Positions 10,263 to 22,417 of a stretch of DNA of 64,000 nt are shown in pieces. A program made the position numbers and the translations under genes. Every line of letters starts with the position of its first letter. The stretch's first letter is position 1. Source of the DNA: Agrocybe praecox (Eukaryota; Basidiomycota; Agaricomycetes; Agaricales; Agrocybaceae); assembly GCA_964017145.1 (NCBI GenBank), contig OZ024848.1:1810501-1874500 (forward strand). Reading direction: 5' to 3'. A model generated the notes under the pieces. That model worked only from the letters and a program-made list of their open reading frames with translations. It did not search any database and was not told where the DNA came from.

Positions 10263-12262
10263 GTGTGGAAATTTCAGACGCCCACCCTAAGGATGAGGTG
10301 GGACAGCATTCTGTTGTTGCTGCTGCTGCTGTGCATGCAAAGACGAAGAGGAAGTGAACCCATAAATCGTACCGAGCCTGTTCAACGACATTGATGTCTG
10401 TCATTGACGTTCGCGGTCTCTGCTGCCAACGGTCACGCTGTTCCTGAACCTAGAAGCGGAGGAAGATGCAATAGGTGTAGTAGCAGGAGTGGGTACAGCA
10501 GCAGCAGCCGTCTTGCTGTGAGAACAGGTGTGGGAGGTGCAGGGCGCGAAACGCTCCAAGTTGGAGTGGTAACCACCACCTGAACAGGAGGAGCAACGAG
10601 GCTCTGCGTTCATAGAGATCCAGGGGTGAATCGCATATATGCGAGCATTGGTGGGGGTTGTAAACTGGCGTCGGCGTTCTTAGCTCTGTAGCTGGTACAA
10701 CCGTTGTGGTGCCCTCGAGATACACAGAACTAACGGGCCTCTTCTGGTTCTGCGACCGGTTCCTAATGGACCTGCTAATAGGTTTAACCATAACGGTAAG
10801 CCTGTTCCTCCCTCTACTAGTACTCCTCTCCTCCCCCTCCTCCTCTTCTCCTTCTCTCCACCATTCGTCGTATCCATCGACGAATCAGCCTGTGATGCAC
10901 TAGACCCCGTGCTTGGCGTAGCACTGATTCTCGTACTTCTGCTGCCCTCCTTTGCGTTGGCACCAGCATCTTTCCCACCGAAGAGCTTCCCCAAGCCTAT
11001 CCTATCGATCCTCGACTTCCTCTTCTTGTGGCCCGCTCCTTGGGGTTTCATTCGAGTCTACTCCAACCGAAACGTCAGATATGGCATGGCAGGAACAGCC
11101 GGAGCTGTCGTACCTGGGATCTGGACAGGAGGAACCGACGCAGGTGCTGGTGGTGGTGGTGGGCGTGATGTACTCGGAATTGCAGGTGGGCGAACTTATT
11201 CTGGCCAGGGTTTTCTTTATTCCGTGGTGTAGCTGGCTGAGGTTTATCACCAGCCGGCTTAGAAACGACAGGAGGTAGACAAGAAGTGAGGAGCGATACG
11301 GATAGGTCGCTGACGACGCCAGTAGCGGGCGACGAAGGAGAACTCTCGTAGTGGTATTCAGGTTGCGTCGAACGGCTGCGAGTGGGTATGGGCACAGTGG
11401 TGCTAATCTGACTAGCGACGGCGTTGGACAACGCCGACCTCTCGTTCCTCACCTCCGGACGATTGCTCTGTGCTCTGGAAGGTGTGGGCGCGACGTTCGC
11501 ATTGCAGCTGGAGCAGCTTGTGTCTACTGCCTCATCTGTCGCTGATACACGACCCTCTTCAACTGAGAAGAACAGTTAGTCAATAAAATTAGATTGTAAA
11601 AACGATGACAGAAGAACGCAAGTCGGTGCGTGAAAGAAGAAAGGAACGAAAAGATATAAGTGTTTTTGAGCGAACGACAGCCGCAGCTCCTCTTCCACGA
11701 ATGCAGGTGCCAAAAAACGCGCAAATACTAGGATAGAAAGAATAAAACAATTGAAGGATATTTGGACATAGTAAAAGATACGCCTTAGGCCATCCAGGAA
11801 GAAAGGAAAAGATAGCAGTGAGAAAACGTACATTCAAAACCTTGATTTCTCTCTCAGTTTTGCTCATCCCAATGGTACTGTTCCCGTTATCCCCCCCTGA
11901 TCAACTTCAACGCGACCTCCTCTCCCAACTGACAATGCAGGTCCCCCTCTCCCAGGGTCTGCAGGAGAAGATACAGCCCAAATTCGGGGATGTGGATGGT
12001 TCAGTGTGGATGAGCAGCCGCATAAGCTAGGGCAGCTGGGTGCGCGTACACGTCCGGTATGGGTACCTGGGCAAATGCTGCTGCGTGTTCCCGCTGGATT
12101 GATTCAAAGTTAGGGTGTGCGGTCGCTGACTGGCTTTGTTGGTGATCCCGCTGGTTCGGAGAAAGCGCAGCAGCAGTACTTTGCTGTTGGCGCCTAAGGA
12201 TGAGCTTGGAGGCGCTGGTGGGCTCTGTGTCGGGGGCGTTGGCATGGCGTGTGTCCTCCATG
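10263..12262 (-). pseudogene. KIN4-like protein kinase pseudogene, copy A
   Basis: Read on the minus strand. The N-terminal part near 12262-11890 has AYAAAHP followed by PEFGLYLLLQTLGEG and EEVALKLIRG. This is the start of a CAMK-family kinase domain in which the end of the Gly-rich loop is deleted. A disordered tail follows in several frames (11452-11075, 11051-10680, 10613-10401), rich in Ser/Pro/Gln, including SASRFRNSVTVGSRDRERQ. The catalytic core (HRD, DFG) is absent. The same tail is shared with the copies at 39.8-41.4 and 51.65-52.9 kb. KIN4/FRK1-type kinases act in cell-cycle control; assignment rests on the N-lobe and on the C-terminal KA1-like end of copy C. No intact copy is in the window. 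Confidence 0.72.
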
Positions 12263-12446
12263 CGCGTCGCCGCCGCCGGTTATCGATAAAGAATGAAAGA
12301 CAAAGTTATGGTCGGATATATGTGATGCTGACATGTCGGGTTAGGGTTCGGATCAAAATCTGCATCTTTCCGTCAAATCGTTCTGTCTGAGTCCTATTCG
12401 TCGCTGTTTGGTATGTTCTCTTCGTTTCCGTATTACGGTCTCTGCT

Positions 12447-12791
12447 TCGTCAGGAAACGGACGCGGAAGGAGCAGCAGTTCGAGTACAAACATAACGCAC
12501 CACGAGAGTACCTCTTCCCATGGAGGGGTTACTTCTGCCTCCTCCGAGATGACTTCGGTGTCCTCTCATTCACATTCTTCGTAGTTGTCTTCACCACCAT
12601 AATCACAATCGCATCATTACTTGCATTTCCGTCAAAGCTTGGAGCCTGCATCTTCTGCATCTCGGAGTATTTCAGGTTCCTCATCAAAGGCTGGTTGTGG
12701 AATCGACAAGCCGACACTTTGGAAGAAATTTCATGCGCTAGATCGGGTGGTTGAGGGGACGAAGATGGTTGATGGGTTTGTTATGGTTTGA
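12447..12791 (+). pseudogene. F-box/LRR gene, C-terminal remnant (block 2)
   Basis: Corresponds to about 2975-3313 of the intact gene, in the same frame (HHESTSSHGGVTSASSEMTS, ending RVVEGTKMVDGFVMV and stop). In-frame stops are present (for example the TAG where the intact gene has a Gln codon after HSHSS). Everything 5' of this is gone; upstream lies kinase copy A. Confidence 0.85.
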
Positions 12792-13675
12792 AGAAAGATG
12801 GAGGCGTAGGAGATTCGATTTGACCATCACGACTGCGACAAAACGACATTATTCGGAAATCAAGAGAACCAAGAAGAAAGAAAATCAACAATTGTATTTC
12901 TATCACATCAACGTTCAACGCCAAACTATGATAACTATATCCTATTCCCTCTATTATTCGATTCGCGCTCATTCCGTTCGTCTTGTTATGTTTACATTAG
13001 ACTTCGGTTCTTTTTTTCTTGTTCCTCTTTCTTTCTCACTGCGTATATGTAATGCCTATATTCCGCACTTTTCCATTTCTTCGACTCTCACGACATATTC
13101 ATTCACTACATTACATATTAGACGACATCATCCAATATTCGTGCATTCGTTCACATTGTTACCGAAATATTTCCCCAGGATGCATACTCCATCTTTTTTG
13201 TCCCGACTCCCTTCCACTACTAGTACCGTACCTATATATCGCTTCACTGTACATCAGCAGGCTACACCTAGTTTTTTTTTCCCCTTCCACGAGTTAAGAT
13301 ATTGTATATTAGTTATTTACGTTTATACATGATTTCAATAAGAATGATTGTAAACGTGGCGGGTAGCTAGCTGTTATACCGTTCCAATATCTGTTTTAAC
13401 TTTTCATAGTCCATTGACCTCGCTTGATAGGCGACGAATAGGTCATTTGTTATGATACCATAACAAATGACCAAATAACGAACTTAACAGTGGTCGTGGG
13501 CCTGCTTTCCACCAACGGACGATCCCACTAACCACTGCGCCAACACTTTAATTCTTTTATACAACCAGAGACACGAATGTTATTCTTAAGTTGTACGACA
13601 AGTGTGCGAATATCATGATGAAGACTCTGCATCGCCTGTGGCAGAGGCAAAGGTAGTGGTTCCGCCCAATCTTCA
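12792..13675. other. Spacer upstream of NWD2, carrying a perfect hairpin
   Basis: Same spacer as in block 1 and block 3, about 880 bp. It should hold the 3' end of the old F-box transcript and the promoter of NWD2. Differences from the other copies include the 32 bp palindrome at 13441 and a ~30 bp insertion near 13490. Confidence 0.55.
13441..13472. repeat. Perfect inverted repeat, 14 bp arms, 4 nt loop
   Basis: GGTCATTTGTTATG, then ATAC, then CATAACAAATGACC. It lies 204 bp upstream of the NWD2 ATG. NWD1 has only the right arm and NWD3 lacks both. It could be a protein-binding dyad or a duplication scar. Confidence 0.8.
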
Positions 13676-16600
13676 ATGTCCTCGTCTCGAGCACGGTTGA
13701 AACGCAAATGGTTGAAGGGTTTATTCCATAGAGACTCCGCTGCCAATTCTACCATCTCAATTCAAGGCGATGAACCAGCTGTGCCCAATGAACACTCGAA
13801 CGCTTCCCAACCATCAACTCAGGCGAAACTACTGCCAGAAACCTTGGGGATATCCGGAAGATTCGCACTGTCGATTTTGCCCAAAGTAGCAGGAAGCATT
13901 GAAGAGAATCCAATAAAGATGGCTTTCAGTATATTGAAAGCCATCATGGAAGTACGGACAGTATGTTATCTTTTGATAAAATACTAACTTGTTCTTTAAC
14001 TAACGATAAATCTCTTTCTGGCAGGATATCAACGATAACAAAGACGAACTGCAAAAGGTTCTTGAAGAGACATTGCAGTTGCTCAGTACTGTATTCGCGA
14101 AAATGGAGGTGTCATCTAATCCACAGAGTGTCGTCAATCAAACAATTGAGCAATACAAAAGGTGTGCAATCTTTAAGCAACGGCATACCTTCCTTTATCT
14201 GATCGCCATCCAGAGAAGTCGGCGGGGAATTAGACAGAATAAAGACTCTCAATGACAGCCTCCACTCGACCGTATTTCATCAATTTGACTATGAAAACTA
14301 CAAGGGTCAGCTAAAGGATATTTCGCGAAAAATTGGAGGGGCGACGAGTAGGTTCAATGTGTGTCTTTATCTTCGTTCCAATTGCTGGTTGGTCAATATT
14401 TCACAGATTGCTATGGCGGGTACTACTGGGATAATGGTGGACAAATTACACGACAAAAATCGAGTAAGTATCTGCTCGTCCCTAAAAAAAAGTGTCTTAT
14501 TAATGACTAGGACTTTTCAGGACAAAGAGCTTCGCAGTGACTTACAGCCTTCCGAGATGGCTGACCATCTATATATCCATCATGGGGAAGGCGCATTGAG
14601 GCGTGAAGTTTGCTCCGAGGGAACACGAGTCAATATCCTGAATGAAATATCGAAATGGGCTAACAATTCCTCCAAAGGCAGTCCGCCTGTGTTCTGGTTG
14701 ACCGGTCAAGCAGGGTCAGGCAAAACGACTATTGCTTATACCATCACGAAAAAGTTCACGCAAGCTCGGCCAACCGCTCTCGGAGCCAATTTTCTTTGCT
14801 CCCGACAGTTTCAAGAAACGCGAGATCTCCAGCGCATAATTCCTACTATCGTCTTCCAGCTCGCTCAAAATTGCACGGTGTTCGGGGACGCTTTACAAGC
14901 AGTGGACACGACCAGGGCTGTACACTCTCATAAAGTTCACGAACAAATCGAGAAGTTCCTCTTTCAACCCTGGAAGGAACGCAAACGTCCGCCCGGCCTA
15001 CCAGACTACCTTGTAGTTATTGATGCCCTAGATGAGATTGAGGATACCAAAGGATCTTCGTTTCTGGAAGAACTTCTCAAGTCGATTCGGGCGAACGACA
15101 TCACAGGTCTGAAGTTTCTGGTTACCAGTAGACCAGATCCTGATATTGTCGATCTGTGCCAAACCTTTCCGCCAGGTGCTGTTTGTCAGCTTCAAAATGT
15201 CCCAATAGAAGATGCAAAGCGCGACATCGGGACATACTTAGACATTGAACTAAAAACACTCAGCGGAACCCCGGAAATGGAGAAATTGAATGAACAGGCT
15301 GCGGGCCTTTTCATCTATGCTGCCACAGTGGTGAAGATTTTAACCGGGGGTAAGCTGGCTCCCAGTGAGCAGCTCGAGTGGCTTAGCTCTCTCCTCTCTT
15401 CCGATTCATCTGAATTCGGCTCGATCGACCAATTGTACCGGCAGATCATGCGCGACGCATTTTCAAACCTGAATGCCAAACTTCTCTCCGCTCGTCTGAG
15501 CATCCTCTATACATTTCTCTGCTCTGTCGAACGAATATCTCCATCCGTCGCCGCCAGCCTGCTGAACACTGATATTAAAGTTGCACAAATTGTTCTTGAC
15601 AACCTCCATGCTGTTCTTTACATGCAAGACGATCGGGTTTATTGGTATCACTCTTCCTTTCCAGACTTCATTTTCAATTCTACACGGTCAGACTTTCACG
15701 TGGACAACAAGCATTTCGCGTTCTCGTGTGACCCAGCAACTCAACATGGCATTTTATCCCATGCCTGTTTCCGCATCATGGAATCGGAGGAAATTGGTTT
15801 GCGATTCAACATGGGAGATATAAAATCGTCATACTTGCTGGACTCTGAACACGCTGAAGAGTTGCGTGAGAACGTCGAGAAGAATTTAACTCCTACACTC
15901 AGATATGCATGTGCTCATTGGGCACATCATTTGTCCTTTTCTCCGGACGCAGACCACGAACATATTTGCGAAGTACTTTCAGATTTCCTTCGAATTCGAG
16001 TTTTGTTCTGGATCGAGGTCATGAACCTACTTGGGAAGAGCGGCGATTGTTCCTATTTGTTGCAAAATGCGAAGCGCTGTGTATCAAAGGTACCGATGTT
16101 TCTTTTTTCATGCACCTCCAGCTCATGATTTGTTTTAGATGAACAACAGTGCAGGTCTTGCAAAAGATCTTCAAGAAGTCAGCAATTTTGCCGTGCATTT
16201 TACTGGCTGCGCGGCAGCCGACTCAACGCCACACCTGTACATCTCATCATTAGCAACATGGCAATCCACTTCGTCTCTATCCAAGTCATGGAAGGATTCA
16301 TTTTTGGGTATTCCTACGTATACAAATACTAAAGGGATCATAGACTTGCCTTTAATGACGAAGCCAATTGGATTCACCAGGTCTGTAGCATTCTCCATCG
16401 ATGGCACACAAGTCGTGGCTGCAACGGAACCCGCTATATTGGTGTTAGACGCCACTACCAGCCGACAGCAACATGTGTTGAATGTCGCGAATTGCAAATA
16501 TGTCAAATTTTCGAGGGATGGTACGAGACTGGTGGCTTGGTCCTACTTCAAAATGGCTTATATATGGGATACATCTACTTACGAACTACTAAAAAAGTTT

Positions 16601-18409
16601 GATGCCGACCACGCAACAATCTCAATTGAAGGAACACAAATTCTGGCCATCAAAAGAACCATTGATGCAGGCTGTCAGGTGCAGGTGCTCGACGTTTCAA
16701 CAGGCAGCATACTGAGCACGGTGGGGATGCCCTTGGAACACAATTGGGTAGCATCCGTGTCCTTTTCAAGCGTCGCAAAGAAGTTTTTAATCGGGTCTCA
16801 CTATTCTGTTCGAATATGGGATATATCGACAGGTTGCACAATGGAAGCATCTACACTTGAACTTGAAGGCCATACTTCTATTTCTTCGGCTGCATTTTCG
16901 CCTGACGCAAAACATGTTGTGACATCCTGGTTTGATTGTACTGTACGGGTGTGGGACGCATCGACAGGAAATTCATTGAAGACATTGCCACATGAAAACT
17001 CGGTCCTGGCATTCGAGTTCTCATCTGATGGGACACATATCGTGTCTATTTCGTGGGAAGGACCTCTGCACGTGTGGGACATGACAACAGGCGCAGAATT
17101 AAAGGTCTTTACCCCTGTAGATGCTGTTTGGTCGGTTGCGTTTTCACCAGATGGTACACGTATAGTCTCAGGGTCAGAGAGTGGCATGCAGGTTTGGTCT
17201 TGGGACAGGTCGGCACAAATTGGTGACACCCAGGATATTAAGGGGCCATCTAGCGCTCCACGCGAGGTCATTAAAAATGTTGCAATGACGGATGACTCCA
17301 AGAAAATTATGTCTGCCGCCTTCCGCAAAATACAGATCTGGGATGCAGCAACGGGGACCGAGCTAAAAGAAATATCGAGTTCTCCCATGTCCTCTGCCAA
17401 GATCTCTAGAAACGGTGAATACATTGTTTCTTGTCTGCAGGATGACTCTGTAGTGGTGTGGAATGCAACAACTGGCGATAAAATAACTCATTTGAACAGT
17501 GCCAAGACCGACTCATCAATATTCGCACATGACACTATCGTTGCATTCGTTGCATTGTCGAGAAGTGGGAAAAGATTTGCCATTAACAGAGAAGGACTTC
17601 CGATGGTGGAAATATGGAATATACAAACGGGCAACGAAAGAGGGTTTTTGATCCGCAATCTCCTGTCTTTTCTCTCGTTCTCAAATGACGAACAATACAT
17701 CGTGTGTGGCTCGATACACGGACTCAACGGTAACCCTGTCTGCATCACCATCTATAACGCCTTGACAGGTCATATCATCCAGGAGATTAACAGTGTCGTT
17801 ATCGGCAACACAGTTTTTGGGCCTACATTCTCAAGCAACGGGAAAGATGTTATAGTTTGTTCGCAAGACTTCCCAACAATCCTAACGGAAACCTTGTTTG
17901 AAATTTGGGATATATCATCTGGCCAACTCCTCAATAGAGTCAAAGGATCCTCGTATGGGCACGGTAGCTATGTGGAATTTTCCCTTGAGTGCGTCGATCT
18001 CTCAAACGATGGAAAGAAGCTTGTCGCGGGTTGTAGTGATGGATTTATACGAATTTTGGATGTTCTCGAAGGTGGCAAGATAACGGTGATTGGCTATTCA
18101 GGAATGATCACTGCAATCACCTTTTCCAGCGACGATAAACGAGTAGTCTCTGGATCCCGGGACGGATCTGTGCGTGTTTGGGACTTGGATAAAGACACAG
18201 AGGAGAGTTGGACACTACAAGAGACCCATTGGATTACTGCTTCTCGAGAACATCAGCGCAGGCTTATGTGGGTTCCTGAACTATTGCAAGTTATCCAACC
18301 ACGCAACACTCTGATCATATCACCTCCGGAACATGATAGTTCTGTTGACTTCAAAGGGGCTATGATTGGCGAAGACTGGGGGAAATGTTATACTCCTCAT
18401 AATATGTAG
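13676..18409 (+). CDS. NWD2: NACHT-WD40 NLR-like STAND protein, intact
   Basis: Exons 13676-13960, 14025-14161, 14214-14358, 14407-14463, 14521-16089 and 16139-18409 splice to 4464 nt (1487 aa), all GT..AG. The ATG at 13676 is the first in frame and conserved in NWD1 and NWD3. Residues 1-250 are helical with a basic N-terminus (KRKWLKGLFHR) and no signal peptide. The NACHT P-loop GQAGSGKT is at ~270-277, Walker B VVIDALDE at ~373-380 and the sensor-like LVTSRPDPD ~35 residues later. A winged-helix/helical linker with YWYHSSFPDFIF follows to ~731. Exon 6 holds about 14 WD-type repeats (IWDTSTY, VRVWDASTG, LHVWDMTTG, VRVWDLDKD), enough for two seven-bladed propellers. The C-terminal tail RLMWVPELLQV..GEDW is shared by NWD3. 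By family it is a cytosolic receptor that oligomerises after ligand sensing by WD40; the ligand is unknown. Confidence 0.92.
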
Positions 18410-19222
18410 CATATTCAATGTGTTTCCTTCGAACAGACTACGTAGAGATATATATTTCAACTTGGCGGTTGAATGTACGCTCATGCTACAGTAGCTGTGA
18501 CATCCATAATCCACCAGTGATTTCAATCGTCATCGAATAGATCTTGGGCGACCTATGAGGGCTATATTCTAATATTGTCAATTCCTTTCCGGAGTCACAC
18601 AGAAAATCTTGCGGCACCTAGTACAGTGGTATGATTCTTGTTTATAGTACATGTGAGAACCCGAGGTGATCAAGGTTAGGAAGAAAAAAACAGGTGAAAG
18701 CTAGATGCGGATGCACGGAAACGGAAGGAAGGAGGAGGAACGACATTCGGATTCCATCCTCCACTTTACTTCCGCCATAAAAACCCATATATATTTAAGA
18801 CCCAATTGCTTGCCCATGAGCGTGGAAGACATATACGCTCCTCGAAACGGTAGTGTATACTAGAACATGTCCTGGTCAATGCAGCACACACGCGGACGCC
18901 GAAGACGATAGAAATAACAAGGTATGCATTTGAAAAGCCACAAGACAATTACTCTGTCGCCTCACTAATTAAAAAACAGCAGCATAAAAAACACACAGGA
19001 CGGACATCCTCCATCCTAAATCTGATACAGATATATCATATACAATACAGTTTGGTTTTCGTCCACTTGCTTGCTGCTTTCCCTTCCTTCCTTCCTTCCT
19101 TCACGGCGAGTTAGTTTGTACAGGTTTCCAGGAGCAGGCGAATCAGGTTTCGTCGAGCGTGTCGAGTAGATCCCTCTGCTGGTTGGAGCATCGGCGAAAA
19201 GGAAGGATAGGACAGGAACAGC
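18410..19222. repeat. 3' flank of NWD2, duplicated after NWD3 (48147-48900)
   Basis: Starts in the same way as the NWD3 flank (CAATGTGTTTCCTTCGA) and stays alignable for ~700 bp, including a poly-A tract and CTTCCTTCCTTCC near the end. No coding content. Probably contains the polyadenylation region of the NWD genes. Confidence 0.7.
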
Positions 19223-20345
19223 ATGCTGCTGGGTGAGCGCACTTCACAGTCGTTTGCTCTTCCTACGAGTGCGTTGCCGAATCTGCAGAGCTTCGGTGGT
19301 CCGTTGAAGTAAGTGAGGACCCTGCCGTTCCCGCACCGTCTTAAGGAGTTGATGTTGACGAGCCTGTACCACATAGCGAGCGCGTTCCCTCCAACATACG
19401 GACTCCTGCAGGAGCTCAGATGGCTGGAGAGCCTGAGCATCTGGATAGATCCCTCGTTCGGACGCGGGAGCTTGGGGCTTGGAGGAGCGACCACTGCTGC
19501 AGCAGACATGAGCATCGCGAGGCGGTGCCGTAGTTCCGCTGCCAATGCCACTGGACGCGCAGATGGGTATGACGATGTGCACATCCTGGAAAATCTTGTG
19601 CTTTGCAGGCCCGGGCTGAAGCACCTCGAGGTTTCCTGCTTTACCAGGCCGACATTCGCTATCGTGAGTGGTTTAAAAATAACTTCATATGTATATTTTT
19701 ATTGACGTCATTTTATATCCTTATACAACGAGATTTTTCCACCGTTATACAGGCTGCCGGACCTTCCTTATGTTCGGTTCGGTTGACGAAGGTGTACAAG
19801 TTCAATGAGGAGGATATGACGAGGACTGCTGAGAGGCTGGCTTGTGCGAATCCGGGGCTGAGGAGGTTCACGTTGAAGTCGACGCATGATGATTGGCTGT
19901 CGCCAGGTGGGGGGAGGGTTAAGTGTTTGGGGGTTTATGAAGCGTTGGATGCACCCATTCCCGCTTAATCGAGTGGTGAAGAAGATGGAGCATCATTGCC
20001 AACCGAGACAACCTCAGAAATCGGATGGAAGACGGGAGGAGGTGGAGGAGGTGCTAGTGGGAGTGTGACGCCGAGCTCGATCAGGTCGAACTCGATGAGT
20101 CTGGGAGGTTGAGCTTGAGGTTGACGGGAGGACCGGGAAAGAGAAAGAATAGAAGGAGAGGAGGGCGAGTTATTAGAATTCAGATTGATTCGCCATATAG
20201 GTCTTTGATGTCTGCGGTGTCACCACCATCTCCTAAACGGTCTCGGAGCACAGACAACACAACACTCTGAGTGTCAGTGCACGATCTCAAATGTCCCACA
20301 TTCGATACCAGCACAGACGAACAACGGTCTGCAGGGGGAGAAAGT
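19223..20345 (+). pseudogene. F-box/LRR gene fragment (LRR region plus tail pieces)
   Basis: Begins within the exon 5 equivalent (SALPNLQSFGG) and runs through the intron 5 equivalent, whose splice sites are intact, into exon 6 (RDFSTVIQAAGPSLCSVRL). It stops in frame at 19966-19968 (the intact gene has TAC for Tyr). Further pieces of the tail follow with large deletions to about 20345. The F-box end is absent. Confidence 0.85.
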
Positions 20346-22417
20346 AAAAGCAGGGAATCCCAACTGATCGCTTCATCACCGAACGGTCACGTGTGTTTTC
20401 CATTGCGCGTCGCGTCGCAATTTACCCCGAGCCTACAAGGTCATTACGATGCTTTTTCCTTTTTTAAATTTTCCACCGTCAATGCTGGCCACCTCATAAA
20501 TATTTCTTCTCGAGCGTGACTCTATCTATATGTCCAGCAGCTCTGGTTGCAAAATGAACGAATGCCGTTCATCAGCAAGATAACACATGGCTAGGCGGCA
20601 CTTGGGGGAGTTGGCGGAGTTGGGGCTACTTGGGGGCGTAGCAAAATTAAGAATCCTCGGCCAAGCGGCCCAAGTCCGCCAACTCATGCGCTGAAATTGA
20701 ATTTATTTTACACTATTTTTAATGGCTTCCTGGATGATATGCCACTACAACTACGCCGTGCCAAAATTTGGTGGTTGTCCGTGGAGGGTAACGTTGTCGA
20801 AGGTTGCCCACATATAGGTAACGGAACTTGAAATACGGAACTTGAAATTCCATTCAAGTCGTTTCAAACTCCGACCACGTGATGTTTTGATGTACAATTT
20901 TTGGCGATTCCGTTGCTCTTTCTTCCATTCCTTCATCATCATCCTTCACCATTGCGCCGGCTTTGCCTCAAACGTCAATTTTACGGAGATATAGTGCTTG
21001 CTGGTCATCATTACCAAGACCACGGTGTCATCTGCTGGATAATTGGGAGCATTTCGTCTGGGGGGGACCGGGATTCATGGACATGAACGATAATTGGTAA
21101 GATATGTGCTACTATTGCTATTTGCCTTTTCTTGCTTCCACGAACTAATCAGGATGTAAGGGGATGTATTAGTAGGCAGTACATTTGCCCTTGACAGATA
21201 CAGGTGTGGCCCTCTAACCTAAATTGAGGTTATTCATGAGTCGGTGAGTAAGAACGGGTATTTGGGCCTCGAAAACGTGTACTAAAATGATTTTTATGCT
21301 ATGCTTTTCGCAGGTATGTTCAATAATTATTGTCTTTCTGTCAATGGTGGTGTACGCGACGAAGGAAGTAGATGTTTGCAGGCATATTTTAGGTGAGAGG
21401 GCAGTTATTTTTCAGGTAGCGGTTTTCAAGGAAAGCGGATTTTATCAACATTTGTGATTCAGTTTAGTATCTGTACGTTATATTTGTAGTCTAGAATGTG
21501 AATATATATATAATACACAATAAAAATGATTTTCTCTATGCGCAAGTCCTTGCAAGCGTTTCCCAAGTATCTATGTATTGGTCTAATGTAATGTGCTTGG
21601 GGTGATTTGGTGTCGTTGGCGGCAGTCTAGGATCCGGCTTCTTTTTTTGGCCAAGTCAAAATATTTGGTGTGTTTGGCGTCGTTGGCATTACTTGGCATA
21701 CTCGTCGGCCTTGGACAAGCGCGCCTACAAATCTGTGATCTTCCTGATGTTCGTGTGTATAATTGAAACCGACAGCTAATTCTTGGGTTAACTCAAACCA
21801 GTAGCACACATCCTTTGACTCGCCGATGTGGGCACTATACTACTACGCAACGCAGTGCTGTACAAATTGTGTAACAGTGTACAGGGGATATAAACCGTGG
21901 ATGGATCGTCTCGTGTCTAAAGTGAAAAAGGATATGTGGATGATGAGAGTGGGATGATGGAGATATGAGATTGAGAGAGGTCAGACCGAGTGGCGAGGAG
22001 GACAGCATGCGTGAACGTCTATTTAGGCAGGGTCATTATTCACCAGACATGAATCAGAGTTTCTCGGGATAGACTTGGCGATAAATAGAAGCCAGCGCGG
22101 TGACAATGGTTGTTGAAGGAAAGAAGACAAGGCACCGGGAAAAGCTTGGGTTGAATCCGAGCTTTAGAATCTGTGAAGCTACAAATAAGCAAACTAAAAT
22201 GGACAAAAAGCGAAGCCCCACTTACAAAGCCTGAGTTCTTCAACATATCGGATTTATATGGAATCGCTGATTCAACATAGCATTTGTCACTTTGGACGTT
22301 AATCAGCCTTGTCTGCTTTAATTTTTCTAAGTCACGCCCGCAATCTTCATCTTCCCACCCAGCGTTCTTCCTTCGAACATGTGCGCAGAGTGATGTCTTA
22401 TACATCTTCACGAGCTA
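20346..22417. other. Non-coding stretch; G-rich inverted repeat and TTGGCG-type repeats
   Basis: 20346-20410 also occurs at about 54290-54350. A stem-forming inverted repeat lies at about 20605-20690 (GAGTTGGCGGA and TCCGCCAACTC). Related words (GTCGTTGGCG, CTTGGCATACTCGTCGGCC) recur at 21610-21720, which hints at a degenerate small transposon between them. No gene is convincing. Confidence 0.4.

Noticed and set aside
9496..10263. 255-codon plus-strand frame
   Set aside because: Lies in the duplicated pyrimidine-rich spacer and is broken in the copy at 49.8-50.3 kb.
16801..17424. 207-codon minus-strand frame antisense to the NWD2 WD40 exon
   Set aside because: A shadow of the WD40 coding strand; the matching frame is shortened in NWD3 and has no domain.
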